64,000 nucleotides of DNA, taken from contig JABAKD010000029.1 of NCBI GenBank assembly GCA_012845835.1, positions 176,501 to 240,500 on the forward strand. Reading direction: 5' to 3'. Source of the stretch: Undaria pinnatifida (lineage: Eukaryota > Sar > Phaeophyceae > Laminariales > Alariaceae). Positions 1-12,537 of this stretch are shown here, piece after piece. Under the pieces are notes generated by a model. It saw only the letters and a list, made by a program, of their open reading frames with translations. It made no database searches and was not told where the DNA came from. Position 1 is the stretch's first letter. Every line of letters starts with the position of its first letter. Position numbers and translations under genes: made by a program.

Positions 1-1110
1 TAACCATCTGGTCCTATTAATAAAAGTATGGCATCACGCAACCCGAGAATTTACTGTTTTCGCGCGCCGATCCCCATTCATAGTACCCCCTAAACAAAAA
101 CAACAAAACACCTGCTCTGCAGCAGGGCACAGCGGAACTAAATACATAAAAAGAGGGGTTACCATGGCACCTGCGCGGCGGCGGCAAGACGGAACGCGCG
201 CTCTTGCAACATCACTTGCTCGTGCAAAATTTCAAACTACAGAGCGCGTGCCACGGACCTCGGCCGGGGCCCAAATGTGCGTCGTAATGCACCGACGTGA
301 AGCCTATTCACATCTCGAAGCGCGGTAAAAAGACCAGCGGCTGCCGCAGAAAAATGTGCCAAGGTGCCAAAACATGCACTTTGTACTTACACACACCCGT
401 GTAACACTATGCTTTTGTTCAACTACCGCTAGAGCTTTTTTCTGGATGACAGGTGACGTATCATGAAAGAGAAAACTCTTACCTCGTAGGCACATAATGT
501 TTAGATGCTCGGCAGTGGCTCACCTGATTCTTTGCAGCATCTCCGACTAATCTCTGTCCATCCGGTGTCCAGGCCACAAAGGAAGGTGTAATGCGATACC
601 CTTGATCGTTGGTGCATATTTCAACGCGCCCGTTTTGCCAAACTGCCACACAGCTGCGTGCACAACGTGTCGGTCATCGTAGCAAAGGCGTAGAGGGCAA
701 CGGTCAAGAGTAGAACATTTCGGTCCTCTCCGGTTTTGCTCCGGTTGACATGAGGATTCCTGTTCAACATGCGCTGAGCGCCGAAGGTTGCACAGGGACA
801 CCATCCATGTCTGGCAAGAGAGCGGGCACTTGTCTAGAGGTTGGCTAGATTTACACCGATGCCCTTGCAATTGCACTGGATGTCTAGGGCAGGGCTGATA
901 CAACGGTAGGATCTTCAACGGACGATACGGGTAGCCTATACTAATATCGTTAATATGACCGACGGCCTAACCAACGAGTACTTACCCACGGGTCACGCTA
1001 GAAATCAGCCGGGGGTTTTCGACCACTGTAACACATTAGTATAGATTGGATCGATCAACCGATCTTTTGGAAATTGTGGCTCGTTGACGGTCACCTCCTG
1101 GTGGTGCTGT
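1..1110. other. No recognisable gene
   Basis: I see no conserved protein here. A minus-strand open frame of 123 codons at 547-918 is cysteine-, arginine- and proline-rich and resembles nothing I know. A second minus-strand frame follows at 304-495. Either could be transposon debris next to the gypsy remnant that starts near 1117. Confidence 0.5.
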
Positions 1111-1116
1111 CCTCAG

Positions 1117-2135
1117 CAATAGTTTGTGGGCATGGTGGACAGGCTGGGAATGCGCCCTTCACAATCCAAGATCGACGCCGTCGCTCAATTTACTAGGGCC
1201 AACACCGTGGAGGTAGTGGGAGCCCTGCTGGGTATGACTGGCTACTTGAGGAAGTTCATTCCTTGGAACAGTGCCTTAGTAGCGCCAATTTCAAGTTTTT
1301 TTCGTGACAAGCGCCTTGCCTCGAAAGGGGGAGAAAATTCAAGGTGGCATGGGATGAGGAACAAGACAAAGCGTTGGCGGCGCTAATTCTCGCACTGACG
1401 TCACCACTGATTCTGGCTGCGGCAGATTAGGACAGATCGTTCCGCTGCACATGAATGCAAGAGAACTAGGAGCAGGAACAGTTATTACCCAGGTACATGA
1501 AGACCCTGAACGCTTCTTGGGGTATGGTAGTCATCGGTGGTCTTCAACCGACGCCAGGGGGTTACCCACGGAGCGGGAAGTGATGGCAGTGTTATGGGCG
1601 GTTAACCACGTCAAATCGCTCGTTTGGAGTAGGAGATTCACATCCATGACCGACTGTTCGGCGCTTACGTGGCTGTTCAAAAGTCGGGACCTTTCCTCCA
1701 AGCTACAGGTGGGCGTTACGCCCAATTGGATACATGGATCTGCAGTGGCAGAGCGAAAAGTCATTGAGTAGCCATGGGTCATGACAGATGTCTGCGCCCT
1801 TGAGCATTTCTCGAGATGGATATCCAAAACCTCACGCAAAAGTCGCAAAACGGAACCAGGTATCTGTTGGTTGTGGTGGATAGAGCCAAAAGAGTTTCTG
1901 CTTGCTTACCAAATGGCGTCGAACGATACCGTGGGGGTAAATCGCAAGCTGTTGGTACTTACCTTGACCTTCGGGGTGCCACGCCGTGGGGGGATTCAGA
2001 GCACAGGTGGTGAAACACTTGTGCCAGTGGGTGAGAGTGCAGATAGACTACGGTCGTGCCAATCACTCCCGTGCTCAGGGATGGTCGAAAGGGTGCTCTG
2101 GGGGGGGCTGCCCGCCACTACTGATTGTACCCTGT
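1117..2135 (+). pseudogene. Decayed Ty3/gypsy retrotransposon pol fragment (RT end, RNase H, integrase pieces)
   Basis: Three successive pieces, in changing frames, match the Ty3/gypsy pol order. Near 1123-1290 is the end of the reverse transcriptase: a block containing MRPSQSKIDAV followed by LLGMTGYLRKFIP, which corresponds to the family's 'P..K..A......FLGL.GYYR.FI' segment. In another frame at about 1338-1428 is the connection segment (WDEEQDKALAAL...TSPLILAAAD). RNase H follows at 1451-1740 (GAGTVITQ, PTEREVMAVLWAV, TDCSALTWLF). Integrase-core pieces are at 1816-1900 (NGTRYLLVVVDRA) and 1990-2100 (VVKHLCQWVRVQIDYG). At least two frameshifts, stops and an internal loss within the integrase show it cannot encode a polyprotein. 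No LTRs are visible, and the 5' half of pol and all of gag are absent. Confidence 0.85.
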
Positions 2136-3035
2136 GATACCAAAACGATTGTGCTTCGTTTCTCAACCGCAGCACTACTGAATACTTCTAGGGAGCAACG
2201 CGCAGAAGGAGTCTTCATCGCCCACTGTCCCTTCTACAGCCCCCCGGAGAAACACCCAAGAAACACATAACAGTCCTTTCACCGTATATAACCGCAAAGT
2301 GCACCCTGCTATCAGAAGCTGTATGTTGGCCGGCCTTACTCGTCGGGTTCAGTTTGCAAAGACAGCATGGCTCGACTTGTGGCTCCACTTGCGAGGCAAC
2401 CAAGACACGTGGGAACGTTGGTTCACAGAATGCACAACACAATGAACACACCATCAGCATCATATTATTAACGCAGCAACGACGGTATTTATAAGTCATT
2501 AGTGCAATGGTATAAGTACGTCAATATACCCATCATAGTCCTTTTTAGGCTGATCTGACACATTCTTTCATCTGCGGACCTCTCCCGCCTCTGACCGCCT
2601 TTCCGCGCGGTTTCTTCGCTGAGGCGTGCCCCCGCCTCGCTTGCAATGGCCGACGTGGCGGATTCGCCCGCTCGGCGCCGCAGCGCCTGCGCGAGGCCTT
2701 GATGTCGAGATCTACGACGAGATCTCCGAAAAATCCTGCCCTGTGAGCGTTTTGGCGCATTTGCTACCGACAGGGCCTCTTCATACGTGATCTCTGACCT
2801 CCGACCCACGGGGGGGGTCGGCTACCCGGCCGGCGTCGCCACTGTGGACCCCTGCACTAGAGGCTGAGTGCTCGGATCTGAGAGAATTTTGAAACCCCCC
2901 GAAGAACACATGCCGCCCAGGTTTCGTCGAAATTTGCCATCTATCAATATTTCTGCTGAGAGGGGAGAGATCAGAGAGCTACGTACTCAACAGCAGCACG
3001 TGTGACATGTACAGCAGTAGCAGCTGCGATGAGAG
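2136..3035. other. No recognisable gene; arginine-rich minus-strand frame
   Basis: A 106-codon minus-strand frame (2489-2809) starts MGRRSEITYEEAL and is basic in its middle. It has no family I recognise and may be part of a retroelement gag. GC content rises sharply between about 2570 and 2850 compared with its flanks. Confidence 0.35.
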
Positions 3036-3989
3036 CTACACATACCAGTATGCACAGAGCTCGAGCGCGAGGACTGCTGTATGAGCAATTTGAGCAAGTA
3101 AGAACTGTCGGATATTGATGTGAATACCCCAGCGGTCCTTACATTCCCGTACAGGGAGCAAAGCAACCCCAAAACGGGCGAAAGTTGATCCCCAGTCGGC
3201 GAGGTGTCGAACTAGCTCAAACGGCGTGCCCATCCCACATCGCCCAGACCAGCGGACCTCCTTGATACAGAGAGGGCGGAAAGCGTGGCCGTGCTCGAAT
3301 CGGAGGCGCGTCGGCAGAGGGAGGGCGAACGGGGGGTACGAGGCTTTCGAGTAGCGAGTAGCGAGTAGCGAGTAGCGAGAGAACCAGGTTTCTTTATATT
3401 TATTTTCGTTCTCGCACGTATTATGAGCGTTGAATGCGGTGGAAATCGAGGGCCTACTTGAGGTAGCATATATATTTCGATCGATGATTCTGTTCTTTTT
3501 TGGTGGATGTTTGTTTTGTTTTTTTCTGTGATTAAGTTTGATATTTGGAAGTTTCGGAAGACGTATTGTCATTTCCAAAATAAAAATATTTCTAGAATCA
3601 GAAGAAAAATTCGCGTTTCGTTCTGGCTTTTGCCCCCAAATAATCCAAAACCAGAGGATTTTTTGGGGCTCTCGTTCTGGAAACTCAAGTTGTGGTTCAA
3701 ACCCATAACGAACGGGGCCCAAGATGTGGTGTGTCAGTGCTTTAGTGTAAAGAGCGCTCTGACGTGAATCACCCACACAAAGTACCCATGTACAGCAGCA
3801 GTAATACCTGTACCTGGGCACACATGCATAAAGCGCTCCAACCAACAAAGCACATTCAATACCGCCAGTAGCTAGCCACAGCAAACAACAGCAGCAGCTG
3901 CGAGACACGCATGCAGTAGAGAACGGCCGCAAGGATGTGGGCCCCCTCCTCGAAGGTTCGAATCGGTGTTGGCACGCCACAATGCGCAA
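3036..3989 (-). other. 317-codon open frame of unknown nature, probably not a gene
   Basis: This is the second longest minus-strand frame in the first 20 kb. It runs through a short tandem repeat (GAGTAGC, about four times, near 3350-3380) and through AT-rich sequence, which argues against a real protein. Its last ~110 residues are less repetitive and include VRHLADWGSTFARFGVALLP, which looks more like decayed coding sequence. No domain, signal peptide or membrane segment is recognisable. It could be an exon of a decayed element. Confidence 0.2.
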
Positions 3990-4699
3990 AGGAGAGGAGA
4001 GATGGGAGGAGAGGGGGTGCTGGGTGCTGGGGAGAGAGGCTTACCAAGATGGCGAGCTACAGCGACCGAGAGGCACAAGGGCTTTCGAGCCTGCGGGTAT
4101 CGTCTTACTCGCCGTGCACTGCCGCCGCGTGTTCCTGCTGCTGCGTGCTTTGTTGTTCTGGCAGTCTCGGCACACGCCTGCGTTTGGCAGGGTCGTCGAT
4201 TTCGCCACGCGTAGCGTACGTGCTGTTGTTGAAAACAAGAAACACCTGGTGGTACCTGGCACGCGAATTCGCGCACACCCACACACAACTATGTGGGAGT
4301 TGATTTTGATTGTTGACAACCACTGACACACAGCCACTGTCTGTCTCAATTTATGTTTGAGCCGACCACGGGTACGTAGGTCTTGGCCACGCTGCTTATA
4401 CTGCTGCGTGCTTCGTCGCACAGGCAGTCAGTCTGGTTAGCTGTGTAGCTAGCTAGCTCTCTGCTGCTGATAGCTGACGTTCGTTTTCTCGGCCAAATGC
4501 AAAAAGGCAAAAACACAAAAAAAACATTTTGAATCCTCTTTGAACACGGCCGATTTTACACCAATTAGCACGAACCGTCATTTTGTCATTTCGTTCTGGA
4601 AAATAAAAAAACACGGTTCTGGAAATGTTTTTTGTGCTTCTGGAAAGAGAAAAACGCTTTCCGAAAGACTCTACTGCATTGGTGATATTTTGCGATATA

Positions 4700-5340
4700 T
4701 TTCGTGTATTTTCGTAGGATTTTCTATATATTTGGTGCTATTTCGAGTGCTTTCTCGAGATTTCGAGTGATAAATTCGTGAGTTTGTGTGATTTTAGTTA
4801 TTGTTGCGTGATTTTAGCAACTTCTGTTGATACTGTGAGGATTTTGTGCAGTAGCATTGTGTGGTTTGGTGCATTTTTGGTACGATTTCACGAGATTTCG
4901 AGTGATTTGAGGTAATACTTTATGATTTGGTGTGATTTGGTGTGATTTGGTTTGTTATGCGTGGTTTTGTGTGTTTTTTTTTCCTGTGTCGTCAGGATTC
5001 GTGTAGCGCTGTGTACGATTTCATTAATTTTTGTTGCGATTGATCGAGATTTAACAAAATTTCTTTCAAAAATTCGAGTGATACTCTGCAATTTTGTGTG
5101 ATTTGTTTTATTGTTTGATTTCGTGCGACTTACTTTGATATTGTGAGGATTACGTGTACTGTTCTGTTATTTTCATGTATTTCGACTGACATTGTCAGTG
5201 ATTTATCGAGATTTCAAGTGATATCTTGCGACTTTGCGTGATTTCTATTTTTCGGTGTTTTTTCGTGGGATATATTTTTGGGTATAATGAGGATTTTGTG
5301 TAGTGTTGTGTCATTTTTGTTGCGATTTACCGACATTCTG
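4700..5340. repeat. AT-rich, strand-asymmetric degenerate tandem repeat (~150 bp period)
   Basis: The plus strand is T- and G-rich and A-poor. A motif close to CGAGATTTCGAGTGAT recurs near 4756, 4890, 5048 and 5205, with spacings of about 134, 158 and 157 bp. Each copy is followed by variants of TTGTGTGATTTGGT. The copies are badly diverged, so this is an old satellite fragment. No gene is visible. Confidence 0.55.
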
Positions 5341-8010
5341 ATGTTGCTGTTGTTGCTGTGTAACGGCATTGCAGTGTTTGAAAATAAATGTTGTGAGGGC
5401 TGCATCTCTCCCTTCCCTGCGCTCCATTAAGAACCGACCTTTTCCTTCTCGGATAATGCTATGCAAGTTGGCTGAAGCGAGCATAATTTCATGCAAATAA
5501 TTTGCCCATGTCTTAAGTTTTGAACCAAAATCCAGTTAATACTGCCGGCGGCGTAATAACATTATCGACACGCCTGTTTTGTGCAACACTTCACGCTATC
5601 ATGCAGCTGTCGTTGCGCTTTTTCATTGATGCCGTTCCTTGCTTTCACTTTCGGCTTTAACTTTTTTCCCTTCCCTTCCCTTACATTACCTTACGTTCCT
5701 TCCCTTCCTTCCGCATTACTAATATTCATGTCACTTTTCCATGCTTCTTTTGTATGACATGTCTCTTTTTCTGCATTTTCCTCCAACCTTCGACATTGTT
5801 CATTTACATTGTGTTGTGTCAAAACTGTTGGTTGGTGCTGTACCAAGTATAGCAGTATCAGCTACCAGCTTCTATGTTCAACTGTGTCCCTTTCCTGCGC
5901 CGGGAATGTAGCTGATAGCTCCTTTTCCGCTTCCCCCTCGCCCCAGTGTTGATAAAAACAAGAATTAACATCACATATACGTATCTCTTGGCATCGTATC
6001 TTACCTCCATCCTTCCTTTTGTGCTTACGCACAAGCCTGCGACCGCGTTCTTCCAGGCCGCCGGCGAAGCCCTTTGCATATAATATGATATAGCGATGAG
6101 ACGTATTGAATCGGTGCACACCGTGCACGCGTCGCACAACACTTGGCTATTTCTGAACAGTACTCTCTAGATTACCGGCACTCAACATGCTCAATTATTG
6201 CTTGCTCACGGACCATAGTTGCAGCCTCCCCTAATGTTTTCGTCTAGGAAGCATACAATAGAACTCCCAACTGAAACATAAAATTACGTCCACCTCCTTC
6301 AGGAGCTTGAACTCGACGATGCTCGTCTGGCAAACAGCAGGTGTGCCCTCACGTGGTGCTAAAACTGGTTATAGTGGCCTTTCTGTGGTCTCCGTGCCAT
6401 ATGCGCTCTGTTGTATCGTTCCGGGTTTTCATGAGGCGCTGGGGAAAGCGCAAAAACCTTTATATGGCATTTACGACTGCGCAACCCTAACCCCCTCGAT
6501 CGCCCCCTAATCTACAACAGCTCGATATGCTATACGCTACATGCTACACTGGTATGCTACACCCTGTATCTTGCAAAACCGAAGATCGAGAGAGCTTCAA
6601 CACGACGAGCCCTTGCATTACGTGACACCTACAGAGTCTCCAATACCCACGCGAGCGCGCATCTGGTCCTGACGCGTGCCTCTTCCGCTCGAACGGCCGT
6701 AACGTTATTTTTTCCGTAGTGTTGATATGGCCGAGATTCCTGTCTCACCACCCGTAACGCGTGGGACGTCGGCAGCACTTGCCACGTGTATCACAATGCA
6801 GTAGGGAAGCCAACTGAACGTCACAATTTGCGAGCACCTGAAACGAAAAACAAAAACGGACGTATTCTACATGTCGTTTTCAACGGTACGCCTCAGGTCG
6901 GCCGTTCTTCTTGTTCTAGCGACGACCACGCTATTTGCCTTCTGTCGATCCGCAACGACGTCGTGCTACGTCAGTGAGACATATCCAGAGTCCACCAAAG
7001 GGTACAACCCATCCCAGATACCGACTACAGTAGCATGACGGAAATGGTGCCTAACTTGGCGGTGGCCGGCAGGTTTGCTAGGGCGGCGGCTGACCGCAAA
7101 CCTATTGGAAGCGAAACAGCTTTACTCAAGTAGTATGTACCAAGTCCTTAGCCAAAAGACTGCCTAGTAGTACTTTTTTGACCACATATAATTCCTCCAC
7201 CCCCCCCCTCCGTTTGGCAGGTTGCTGCCGATAATTTTGTTTCGGTACCCCGGGTCACAACAGTAGGCAAACGCAGGAATGCAGTTTGGATAATGTAAGT
7301 TGCCTAACAACATCTAAACCATCGTTTAGAAGAGCTGGGATGGCCTATCAAAACATAAATAAATAAGTTCGCGTTTCCGTGCGGTACGGCAAACCCTCAT
7401 TGTGCCGGTGGCAACCCGTACCAACAGAAACCGCGGTGCCGTACCGCAGTGCCGTGCTTAGCACTCGACAAAACTGCGATCCCGTGTAGCAGCTGTTCAT
7501 ACCCTCCAGTGGCGTCACTGCCGTCGATAGCAACCCCCTGCCACAGATTCTCCCCATGAGGACCAGCACATTCAGGTGAGCCTTTTACACCATTCTGAGT
7601 ACCGCAAGCATTCTAACAAGGTAAAACGCCGGTCGCGGAACCCTCCCTTGACTGAAATTGTGCTAGCACGCCCTTGAGATCACCCCATCAGTCAGCCTTT
7701 TGGTGGACTTGGATTTGCAGCCTCCCTCACTTTCTCCCTCAGTAAGGGTTGCTGGGCCTTTTCGCAGATGAACCTACCGAACAGGGCGCAGATAATATAC
7801 GAAATATTATATCAGAAGAAAATGTCATGACGGCTGGATCGTCTTGCCGGAGGTAGCGATAAACAAGCGAAAGACAATTTAGAAGTGATCACAATACGTG
7901 ATGCGAAAAACAGCGACAACTCGGTCTACAGTAGCCCAAACCAGGCCAAAACACACGATGCGGCGGTAGATTAAATGGGAGACTTCACTCAACGAAGACG
8001 CATGTGACGG
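5341..8010. other. No recognisable gene
   Basis: Only short frames are present, without recognisable domains. Local features are a CCCTTCC/ACCTTAC-type pyrimidine stretch at about 5660-5710 and a short C run near 7200. I see no RNA gene or transposon domain. Confidence 0.5.
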
Positions 8011-9960
8011 TGTCGCATGCCCTGCGCGAGTTCTAACGGAGCAATGCTGCAGCTAACCTCCGGTACGTATACAGCAAGCCGTGCCAGTCCCGTTCATTTT
8101 TATTTCTACGTTGTCTTGGCCCTTGCCCTTCTGGTTTGGCTGACTTTGCCACTGCTTCGAAGTCTTCCGTGCGCACTTTCCGAAAATCATGAACGGAATA
8201 CACCGATACCATGGAATACACCGATACCATGGAATACACCCATACCATGGAATACACGCCCGTGCCGTTTAGGGCTACACCTGCGGAGACGCTGCATTCC
8301 ACAGGAGACATCGAGGCGCACGAACACCTCTTGTGACAATACAGTAAGAGGTGCGAATGGGCTGTTTTTAGACGTAGAATATGAAAAAAGATGCCCAGTG
8401 GTCGTTCTCTGGGGAAAAAATCATGAGGAAGTCAACCAATCAGCGATGGGGAAATCCAGCTCAAGGTAGAACAGGGTTTTAGGCTGTCCCTGCCATGGGT
8501 ACCGACGGCAGAGGAAATAGCGGCGAGTCGGGGTGGGGTTGAAGCAGGGACCTCCGTCGGTGGCAGCCCAGCTGCGTCATCTAGTGTGGGACATGCGCCA
8601 TCGCACACAGAGGCGTCCCACACCAGCAGAACGCACCGCATTGCTTCCGGACGTGGTCGTCTTCTGCGTGACACTCTATCACAGGGAAATGCGCTGTCAA
8701 GGTGTCGGTAGCGGTTGCGTCGCAATTGTTGCAGACGACGGGAAGCGTGAGGTTCATTTTCGATTCCCCCTACGGAAAATGTTGCGAAGTTCCTCGCAAG
8801 CAGACGTGGTGAGGAAGAACCTAGACTGCCGCAAACTTTGCACGGTCGAAGCCGTGGTAGAGTGTCGACAGGAGGCGGAATCCATGCACAAAGCACTGAC
8901 ATAGAGGTCAGGATTCCTATTCCCGAGTGTTACATAATGCGGGAATATGACATATGTGGTGTTAACGCCGGCGCAGACGACAACCAACCTCCACATCCAT
9001 TTGCGGGCGGCGGGCACGGAAGACATGAAGCGGTACACCGTGCGCTCTTCCGGCTGGGAGGGGCGGCGAGCCATAAGATGGACCATACGGCCATGGGCAT
9101 TCATATGGAGTACGTGGGGTGACAGTTCGCAACCGTCGCACGCACAGATACATAGGGTTAACACGGTCCGCCGCCGTGGCGGGGGTGAAGCGTTCTCGCC
9201 AAGCGGCGTTCGTAGAGGCGGACGTCCGCAGCTGCCCGCGAAGTTTGCACATTCGTACACAGCGTGTGCACGGGACTATCGAAGCCGAATCCAATAGGGG
9301 TCAAGGTACTGTAGAGATCCGTGTATCACAAGGACGACAAGAAACCCGAAGGAAGGATGCTGATAAGAGACAAATAAACTGTGCCTTGAGGTGAAGGGCA
9401 AAGGGGCAACAAGTATGGGTGTGATATCATGCCGCAGTAGAGAAGCCTTCCCAACCTATATACGAGCAAAAGCGTCGGCGAAATGTTACAGCAGTAGTCT
9501 TGGAGCAAAAACACGAGGACGGAAAAAGGCCGTCCCCGGGGTGGGGGAAAAAGCCGGCCAGCTGTACATAAAAAGCAAGACGATCCCACTTGCATCGGTT
9601 GCTCCCTTGCAGCAGCTAGAGAGAGTAGGACGCGGTTAGGGAAAACAGACCATCCCGCCCGCCCATCATTGTGCGCGAGACACGCCGACAACGACATCAG
9701 TTTTATTTTGCAGTGTTTATTTTACCGCGGTAACTACTCTCTGCGACAAGGTGCTGTATTGATTACCATCGAATCAACGCGGGGGTAGTAGCCCTGGGTG
9801 AGAGTCTCCGGCTGATCGCAGCGGAGAGGCCTCATTGATCCCAAACCATATACTTCGAAGTACGAGTTAAAGCGTCGGCGAAATGTTACAGCAGGAAAAA
9901 AATCTTGAGGAAGTCATCCAATCAGCGATGGGGAAATAAAAACAACGTCACGAAAAGACA
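8011..9960. repeat. Region with internally repeated segments, no recognisable gene
   Basis: The segment at about 8408-8456 (AAAAATCATGAGGAAGTC, then CAATCAGCGATGGGGAAAT) recurs at about 9896-9938. The segment AAAGCGTCGGCGAAATGTTA recurs at 9468 and 9869. A 17-bp unit around ACACCGATACCATGGAAT is repeated three times at about 8198-8256. Overlapping frames of 90-170 codons on both strands (8432-9294) are GC-rich but match nothing I know. The mixture suggests decayed repetitive elements. Confidence 0.45.
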
Positions 9961-11578
9961 TATTCGGGGCGTAGCAATCACAAAAAAATTACTTTGCTGC
10001 CACCATTTATAGTATCTAGAAAAAGTTGACCGGACCGGCGTGCCTTTGCTGCTGCTGGTAGTATACGAAACAGGTATACGAAGCGTGCAGCTGCACAGCA
10101 CCAGACCCAGACCGCAGAGCAGCAGCGTACACATGGACGCACGAGCGTGAGCGGTCTCTTGGGTTCGGCGGCCAGCAGCGCGGCAGCTGATGTCCCCTGT
10201 GTGATACGAAGAGATCAACTCGCAGGCTCTCATCTCCTGCTTTCCTAGCTGCTGCTGCTGCTTCTACTGCGTCTGCTGTTTCTGCTGCTGCTGTGCAATA
10301 TACTCAGTACACTTCGTCATGCTGCACCTCGCACGGTATGCGGCGTCGCTGGAATACCTCCTTGGCGGGGCGCCCGACCTCTAGCCCACGTGTAAGTTGC
10401 TGTTGGGCGTGCCGCTCAGATTGAGTCTTGGCCAAGGCTTTTCAGCACGCGCCTCACCTCGGGTCTGGCTCCAAGGATGTCTTTAGTTATACTCCCGCAC
10501 TCGTATGATACGAGTCATCGTACAAGGTACCTATTTGTCCGGAAACGTAATAACCGTGTTATATTCGAATAAATATGCAAACGGTTCTTAAATTTCGGAC
10601 AAACTGGTTATTGTTTTTCCTCGAAGAGCTCATACGATACCAGCTTTTGAAGGGATGCAATCACATCTGGAATCTCGGCGCAGCTCGCTTCCCGCTGCAT
10701 CAAGGTCCGATCACAGACGCCCTCCCTCCCCGCCATGGCACCTGGTGTGATGGCAGTCGCTCGGCGTGCGGCTACGCCCTCCCGTGTCTGGCACCGTTTG
10801 CCCTACACGACGAAGACACGTATTGGAGCTTGCAACGACGAATTTGCCGTTTTTCGCTTAACTTGGGTATCTTTGTTGATTTCGGTGTTTTTCACCTGAT
10901 ATTTTCTCAATATTTTTCTCCGGAGGCAGCAAGAGGGCCAAGTGTGATTAACTGCTTTTCGTAGGTTATTTACTGGATCCAAGCTCGGATTGCTTTGATG
11001 TCTTTGTCAAGTCCCAGCCGAGGGGAAGACTGGTATTTTTTCATACTCAAATGCATCCATTCTTCCCCACTGAGCATGAGACAGATTTAAGCAGACAACG
11101 CTTTTTTCCCCCACATTACGGTCAATTGGACGGGAAAACATATTTCAAAAATTCAAGAACATCAGCCTTGCCTCTGTACAAACTGATGACACGGGTCTGC
11201 CGAATCCCAACCAATCCGTCTTCGGCGTCGAGTAATATTGGGTTTTCTCTCAACCGTTACTGCAGTTTTAAACCACGTAGACAGGGTGGCGGAACTTTTT
11301 TGTTCTTCAATATTTTCAGGATGCTTTCAACGGTATTCGTCGAATAGATCTACCATTTTTTAGGGACATTTCGGCGTTCGTTCCAACACCAAACATTAAT
11401 CGCATGAGGAACACAAGCTGTAAAAACTTGACACAACACGAGTTGTGGCAGTAAAGTTATCACAGGCATATAGCTGGAACAGCATACCCAGAAAAATACG
11501 TTACCTATACTTCGCAAATGATGCGCTGTATAACATTGTTGCAGAAAAGCAGAAGATAAAAAGGCGTACCAGGTAGGT
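9961..11578. other. No recognisable gene; CTG-rich patch
   Basis: A CTG/CTT-rich low-complexity patch lies at about 10241-10295. The 129-codon frame at 10575-10964 and the 98-codon frame at 11051-11347 show no family resemblance. Confidence 0.45.
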
Positions 11579-12430
11579 TTGAAGCTCAAGAGAGCTGGAT
11601 CTGTATCGCAGCTTCAGACGCCACAGGGAGGTGGGAGGGGTGGGGTCAAACCGAAACGCTCGTCCAGCTACAGAACTGGAATCTACTTGCCCGAAAAAAA
11701 ATCAAGCCAAATCAAATCCTCGATGCCAGCGCTACCCACCTGGTTGGCATTTCCTCCGTATCGTGATGACTCAAGACGCCGGCGTTCGTGCCCTCGTCGT
11801 TCTTGCTGTCCACCACCATTCGACCACCGAGCTCCCCCGCCCCCCTCGCCCACTCTCTCCGCCTTGGTCTCGCGACGACCGTCAAAGGTTTCGCCTAGAA
11901 ATGAACAGGATTGCAGGGAACACTTCTCAATTCCAATTTCCACCTCATCCAACTGAGTCGCCGCGTAGGGCAGGTGTGGTGACATACCCTGCCTTCCGAG
12001 CAGAGCACCTACGCAACTGGTGACGTCGCCAAGGCGTGGTGTCATGGAAATTGGCCCTGGTCTGTAGTTGAGCGCGGTACCATAACCTGACATAGCACTC
12101 CCTCGCGCTGGCTATCTTGCATCGTCTATTAGTGATGGGCTTTGTGCCTTCTGCAAAAGTTGACCATTGTGGCCCTGCCTCTAGGTGGTCGCCGGCACTT
12201 GAAGGTCATCGCTCTGGTCTGCACACAAGACACTTGCGGGACAAACAACAAATCTTCCATGAATGTACAAACCCACCACCAGACCCACCGCCGCGTGAAA
12301 TTGTTCCCTGTGATGTTGGCATGCTTGCTGGTGTTGCACCAGGAGTAGTGCGCAAGGGAAGCGTGATTGCAGAGAGAGGGCGGCCGGACGGTGTCACGTC
12401 AGCGGTGTCAGCAGTACCGGCAGTGTCCGC
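11579..12430. other. GC-rich overlapping frames, unknown
   Basis: Open frames of about 125-136 codons overlap on both strands (11579-11956 and 11631-12023 plus; 11683-12093 minus). The plus frames are rich in Arg, Ser and Pro; the minus frame is rich in Gly and Arg. Such overlap comes from GC-rich composition. The minus frame has a less biased stretch (GIEKCSLQSCSFLGETFDGR) that could be a decayed exon. No function can be given. Confidence 0.25.
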
Positions 12431-12447
12431 ACTGGTGTAGTTAGCGG

Positions 12448-12537
12448 GGGTGTAGATGAGGCAAAAGCACGATCAAAACATAAGCCGTACAGGGTGTAGA
12501 TGAGGCAAAAGCACGATCAAAACATAAGCCGTACAGT
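12448..12537. repeat. Perfect tandem duplication, 45-bp unit, two copies
   Basis: The unit begins GGGTGTAGATGAGGCAAAAG and ends at CATAAGCCGTACA. The two copies lie side by side and are almost identical, so the duplication is recent. Confidence 0.9.
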
